From assembly GCF_000934845.1 (NCBI RefSeq), contig NZ_JXIQ01000026.1:1-45118 (forward strand): a stretch of DNA of 45,118 nucleotides, given 5' to 3'. This DNA comes from Mesobacillus subterraneus. GTDB taxonomy: Bacteria > Bacillota > Bacilli > Bacillales > Cytobacillaceae. The position numbers and the translations under genes were made by a program. The notes beneath the pieces are model-generated. The model did not search any database. It was given only the letters and a program-made list of their open reading frames with translations, and was not told the DNA's origin. This document shows positions 42,772 through 45,118 of this stretch, one piece after another. Position 1 is the stretch's first letter, and the number at the start of each line of letters is the position of its first letter.

Positions 42772-43258
42772 TGATTATCCCTCCAACTTGATTGCTTTTT
42801 CTTGCTTCCAGCCTGCGCTTCCTTCGCATATCGGCAGTATTGAACATCTCCCGTTCTTGATCGTTTTCTGGAATGACCCTTGCGACTGGCTCCGGTTTAC
42901 CATTCTCATCCTTCGCGATCATCGTAAGAATTGACGTGGTCGTCAGCGTTCTCCTGCTTGTTTTCAAGTTTTCACTTTCCACTTTCACGAATACTTCCAT
43001 TGATGTTCTGCCTGTTGAAATGACCACCGCTTCGAGTGTTAAAATATCGCCTACTACCGCGGCAGACAGAAAGTTAACCGAGTCAATCGAGGCGGTGACA
43101 ACTGCCCTCCTGCTGTGTTTCATCGCGGCAATTGCGGCGATTTCATCAATATAGGACAGCACGGTTCCGCCAAAAATCGTGCCAAGATGGTTTGTATCTG
43201 GCGGCAGGACGAGCCTGTTCTGAAATGTCCTTGACACATTTGCTGATAATCCTTCCAT
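42749..43258 (-). CDS. Acyl-CoA thioesterase (hotdog, YkhA/BACH type)
   Basis: A 169-residue hotdog-fold thioesterase. Typical motif: DTNHLGTIFGGTVLSYIDEIAAIAA (core NHLGTIFGG...DEIAAIAA, about 22-45), where the Asn and Asp/Glu form the active site. Family hydrolyses medium- to long-chain acyl-CoA. It is the first gene behind the riboswitch and its end overlaps the nrdE start, an unexpected partner for a ribonucleotide reductase. ATG is preceded by AGGAGGTCGGAC. Confidence 0.88.
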   Translation of the reverse strand: MEGLSANVSRTFQNRLVLPPDTNHLGTIFGGTVLSYIDEIAAIAAMKHSRRAVVTASIDSVNFLSAAVVGDILTLEAVVISTGRTSMEVFVKVESENLKTSRRTLTTTSILTMIAKDENGKPEPVARVIPENDQEREMFNTADMRRKRRLEARKSNQVGGIINEYPSKG

Positions 43259-43302
43259 GTCCGACCTCCTGTGTGTAAAAAATGCTCCCTGAAAAATAAG
43301 AA

Positions 43303-43326
43303 AAACCCATCTCGAAAGATGGGTTT
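43303..43326 (-). terminator. Intrinsic terminator of the cobalamin riboswitch
   Basis: Perfect 10-bp stem AAACCCATCT / AGATGGGTTT with a four-base loop, followed by TTCTTATTTTTC on the minus strand. It lies between aptamer and thioesterase start, the place expected for a riboswitch expression platform. Confidence 0.8.
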
Positions 43327-43433
43327 AAGTAACGTTGATATCCTAACAGCTCATATAAAGCACCAAAAACAGCATGAGACTATCAATTTATCCCCGTATA
43401 CCTTCCCTATTCCCGAAGAAGATAACACGAATA

Positions 43434-43592
43434 AATATGGCAGGTCTCCTGACTTGTGCATCACCCTATTTTAAGGCCTTCCCATCTATTTGTTAGACAG
43501 TGGTTCATCCTTATTTCGTCAGCACTTACAGTTGCGGGAACAGTTCTGGATTCACACCAGATTCCCTATTAAGTCTTATTCAGACACCATAC
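43434..43592 (-). ncRNA. Adenosylcobalamin riboswitch (B12 box)
   Basis: On the minus strand the conserved blocks of the cobalamin riboswitch appear in order: TTAATAGGGAA, GGTGTGAATCC, ACTGTTCCCGCAACTGTAA, CCACTG, GGGAAGG and the B12 box core GTCAGGAGACCTGCC (all read by eye). A terminator follows at 43303-43326. It controls thioesterase-nrdE-nrdF. High B12 should switch these genes off. Confidence 0.93.
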
Positions 43593-43602
43593 TTATCGGC
43601 AA

Positions 43603-43650
43603 TTTCAATATTTAGATGTAAAAATCTCTTACTAACACAATATATTGTGT
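43603..43650. promoter_or_regulatory. NrdR box (one perfect, one degenerate partner)
   Basis: ACACAATATATTGTGT (43635-43650), inside the 20-base perfect palindrome 43633-43652, fits the NrdR consensus as I remember it. A weaker match, sharing CAATAT, starts 32 bases away at 43603, the spacing typical of paired NrdR boxes. They lie just upstream of the riboswitch, in the promoter zone. Confidence 0.8.
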
Positions 43651-43723
43651 TATATGAATTGATAGTAAATCATCTTACCTGCTTTTTCAACTATTTTTCA
43701 CTATTCATTTGAATATTTGACAG

Positions 43724-44962
43724 TTAAGATGTCTTCTTGATGTTGATTACTTTTCCTTCTTGGCGCCATTTTCTGAATTCTACAGCAGCCGTAAAAAGAA
43801 CGTCTGTCGATGAGTTAAGTGCCGTTTCAACAGAGTCTTGCACAACGCCAATGATAAAACCTACAGCAACCACTTGCATCGCGACATCATTTGGGATGCC
43901 AAATAAGCTGGCTGCGAGAGGGATCAGCAACAATGAGCCGCCAGCAACACCAGAAGCACCGGCTGCACTGATGGCAGCCATCACACTAAGAAGGATGGCG
44001 GTTGGAATATCCACTTGAATGCCAAGTGTATGGACAGCAGCCAGTGTCATCACGGAAATCGTTACAGCTGCTCCTGCCATATTAATCGTTGCGCCTAACG
44101 GAATCGAAACAGAGTAGGAGTCTTTATCCAGCCCTAATTCTTCACAAATTTTAATATTCACAGGGATATTAGAAGCTGAACTTCTTGTAAAGAAAGCGGT
44201 AATCCCGCTTTCTTTTAAGCATTTAAACACAAGCGGATATGGATTTTGCCTTATCATCGTGTACACGATAAGGGGATTGACGATAAGCGCAACGACCAGC
44301 ATACAGCCTATTAAAACCGCAAGCAATTTTCCATAACCAAGCAAGGAACTAAGCCCGTTTGTCGTAATGGATTCAAATACTAGACCCATAATGCCAAGCG
44401 GAGCAAATTTTATAACCCAGGCGACAATCTTGGACATAGCATCGGCTAAATTGCCAATCACCACTTTTGTTGAATCTGCTGCACTTCTCAGAGCAAAACC
44501 GATCAGGACTGCCCAGGCTAAAATTCCGATATAATTAGCATTTATAAGAGCGTTAACCGGATTGTCAACAATATTGAGCAATAATGTTCTAAGAACCTCT
44601 ACCACACTTCCTGGAGGCGTCATTCCTTCGGTGCCAGCTGTCAATTTCAAGCTTACCGGAAACAGGAAGCTAGCAATAACGGCGATAAGTCCCGCCAAGA
44701 ACGTTCCTAAAAAATAGAGGAAAATAATCATTTTCATGTTTGTTTTCTGTCCGCGTTTATGCTGGGCAATCGCCGACATAACCAGGAACAATACCAAAAT
44801 GGGAGCAACTGCTTTCAGAGCCCCTACAAATAATGATCCAAAAATGGCAACAGGCTTTGCAACTCCAGGGATTGCAAGTGCCAGGATCACCCCGATTACC
44901 AGACCAGCAATGATCTGCTTCACCAGGCTTACTCGGTTCAATTTCTTTAGTAAATTGTTCAT
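43724..44962 (-). CDS. sstT: Serine/threonine:Na+ symporter SstT
   Basis: A 412-residue dicarboxylate/amino acid:cation symporter of the SstT group. About eight transmembrane helices and two re-entrant loops: [19 protein letters not shown] (core [13 protein letters not shown]) and [13 protein letters not shown] (about 292-304). E. coli SstT is of nearly the same length. ATG 44962 follows GGGAGAGGACG. It is separated from the nrd promoter region by only about 70 bases but is not part of that operon. Confidence 0.92.
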   Translation of the reverse strand: MNNLLKKLNRVSLVKQIIAGLVIGVILALAIPGVAKPVAIFGSLFVGALKAVAPILVLFLVMSAIAQHKRGQKTNMKMIIFLYFLGTFLAGLIAVIASFLFPVSLKLTAGTEGMTPPGSVVEVLRTLLLNIVDNPVNALINANYIGILAWAVLIGFALRSAADSTKVVIGNLADAMSKIVAWVIKFAPLGIMGLVFESITTNGLSSLLGYGKLLAVLIGCMLVVALIVNPLIVYTMIRQNPYPLVFKCLKESGITAFFTRSSASNIPVNIKICEELGLDKDSYSVSIPLGATINMAGAAVTISVMTLAAVHTLGIQVDIPTAILLSVMAAISAAGASGVAGGSLLLIPLAASLFGIPNDVAMQVVAVGFIIGVVQDSVETALNSSTDVLFTAAVEFRKWRQEGKVINIKKTS

Positions 44963-45053
44963 CGTCCTCTCCCTCACAAGTATCTTTTTGTTTGCCATAA
45001 GAGCCGTTTCATGTAATCTGTATTATAGATACTGAAATATCATAATACAATTT

Positions 45054-45118
45054 GTGAACTACTCCCACCACTTACCACCCTTACAGGTCGCTTGAAGTGG
45101 GGGCTTCTCGACTTATCG
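45054..45118 (-). mobile_element. Probable right end of an IS200/IS605 (TnpB-type) element
   Basis: Read on the minus strand, GTCGAGAAGCCCCCACTTC, then an imperfect hairpin (CCCCCACTT / AAGTGGTGGG) and GTAGTTCAC at 45054 resemble the end sequence following tnpB genes in Bacillaceae, where the omega RNA scaffold lies. The transposase would be beyond the window. Only the terminal 65 bases are visible, so this is a pattern match from memory. Confidence 0.45.

Noticed and set aside
43271-43712. Plus-strand frames in the riboswitch region
   Set aside because: They are antisense to the aptamer and terminator and have no supporting start signal.

Overview
The window reads as chromosomal DNA of an endospore-forming Bacillaceae (Bacillus, Mesobacillus or Neobacillus type). 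The evidence is strong AGGAGG-type ribosome binding sites, many TTG starts, a Spo0E-type phosphatase and a CwlC-type sporulation amidase. It also carries sites resembling Bacillus regulators (FapR, Fnr, NrdR, MhqR) and an adenosylcobalamin riboswitch. I see no rRNA, tRNA or CRISPR. The only mobile-element signal is the probable end of an IS605-type element at the right edge.

Layout. Bases 1-11.2 kb are mostly minus-strand envelope genes: polysaccharide deacetylase, MurG/MGDG-type glycosyltransferase, two DedA proteins, a two-component system with a secreted PepSY protein, an ABC-2 exporter operon ending in a Spo0E-like gene, UppP and a PAP2 phosphatase. At 11.3-12.3 kb is an acyl-ACP desaturase with a FapR-like operator. 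At 12.4-18.9 kb a tightly overlapping seven-gene operon combines an ABC importer, a type I phosphodiesterase, a PHP phosphoesterase and a DeoR regulator; I read it as uptake and breakdown of an organophosphorus compound. At 19.2-20.7 kb a small membrane protein lies divergent from a TetR-Spx-like pair with clear operators.

Bases 20.8-30.3 kb hold a Uma2 protein, a TsdA-type dihaem lipoprotein, a PadR remnant, a SurA-like lipoprotein, a DUF3231 protein, a sigma/anti-sigma-like fusion protein, an AI-2E family permease and YceI. Bases 30.4-36.9 kb hold CwlC, a 52-bp tandem repeat array, an oxidoreductase, SelO, a GNAT protein and small genes. Bases 37.1-39.3 kb hold narK with an Fnr box and a MntA-HepT pair whose HepT gene is frameshifted. 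Bases 39.4-43.7 kb hold a thioesterase-nrdE-nrdF operon behind a NrdR box and a cobalamin riboswitch. SstT and the IS605-like end close the window.

The strongest points for a second look are the dual control of the ribonucleotide reductase operon, two loci of 52-bp hairpin repeats sharing architecture but not sequence, the organophosphorus operon, the sigma/zinc-finger/membrane fusion, the FapR-like site on a desaturase gene, and the inactivated HepT. Regulator assignments rest on consensus sequences recalled from memory; no database search was run.
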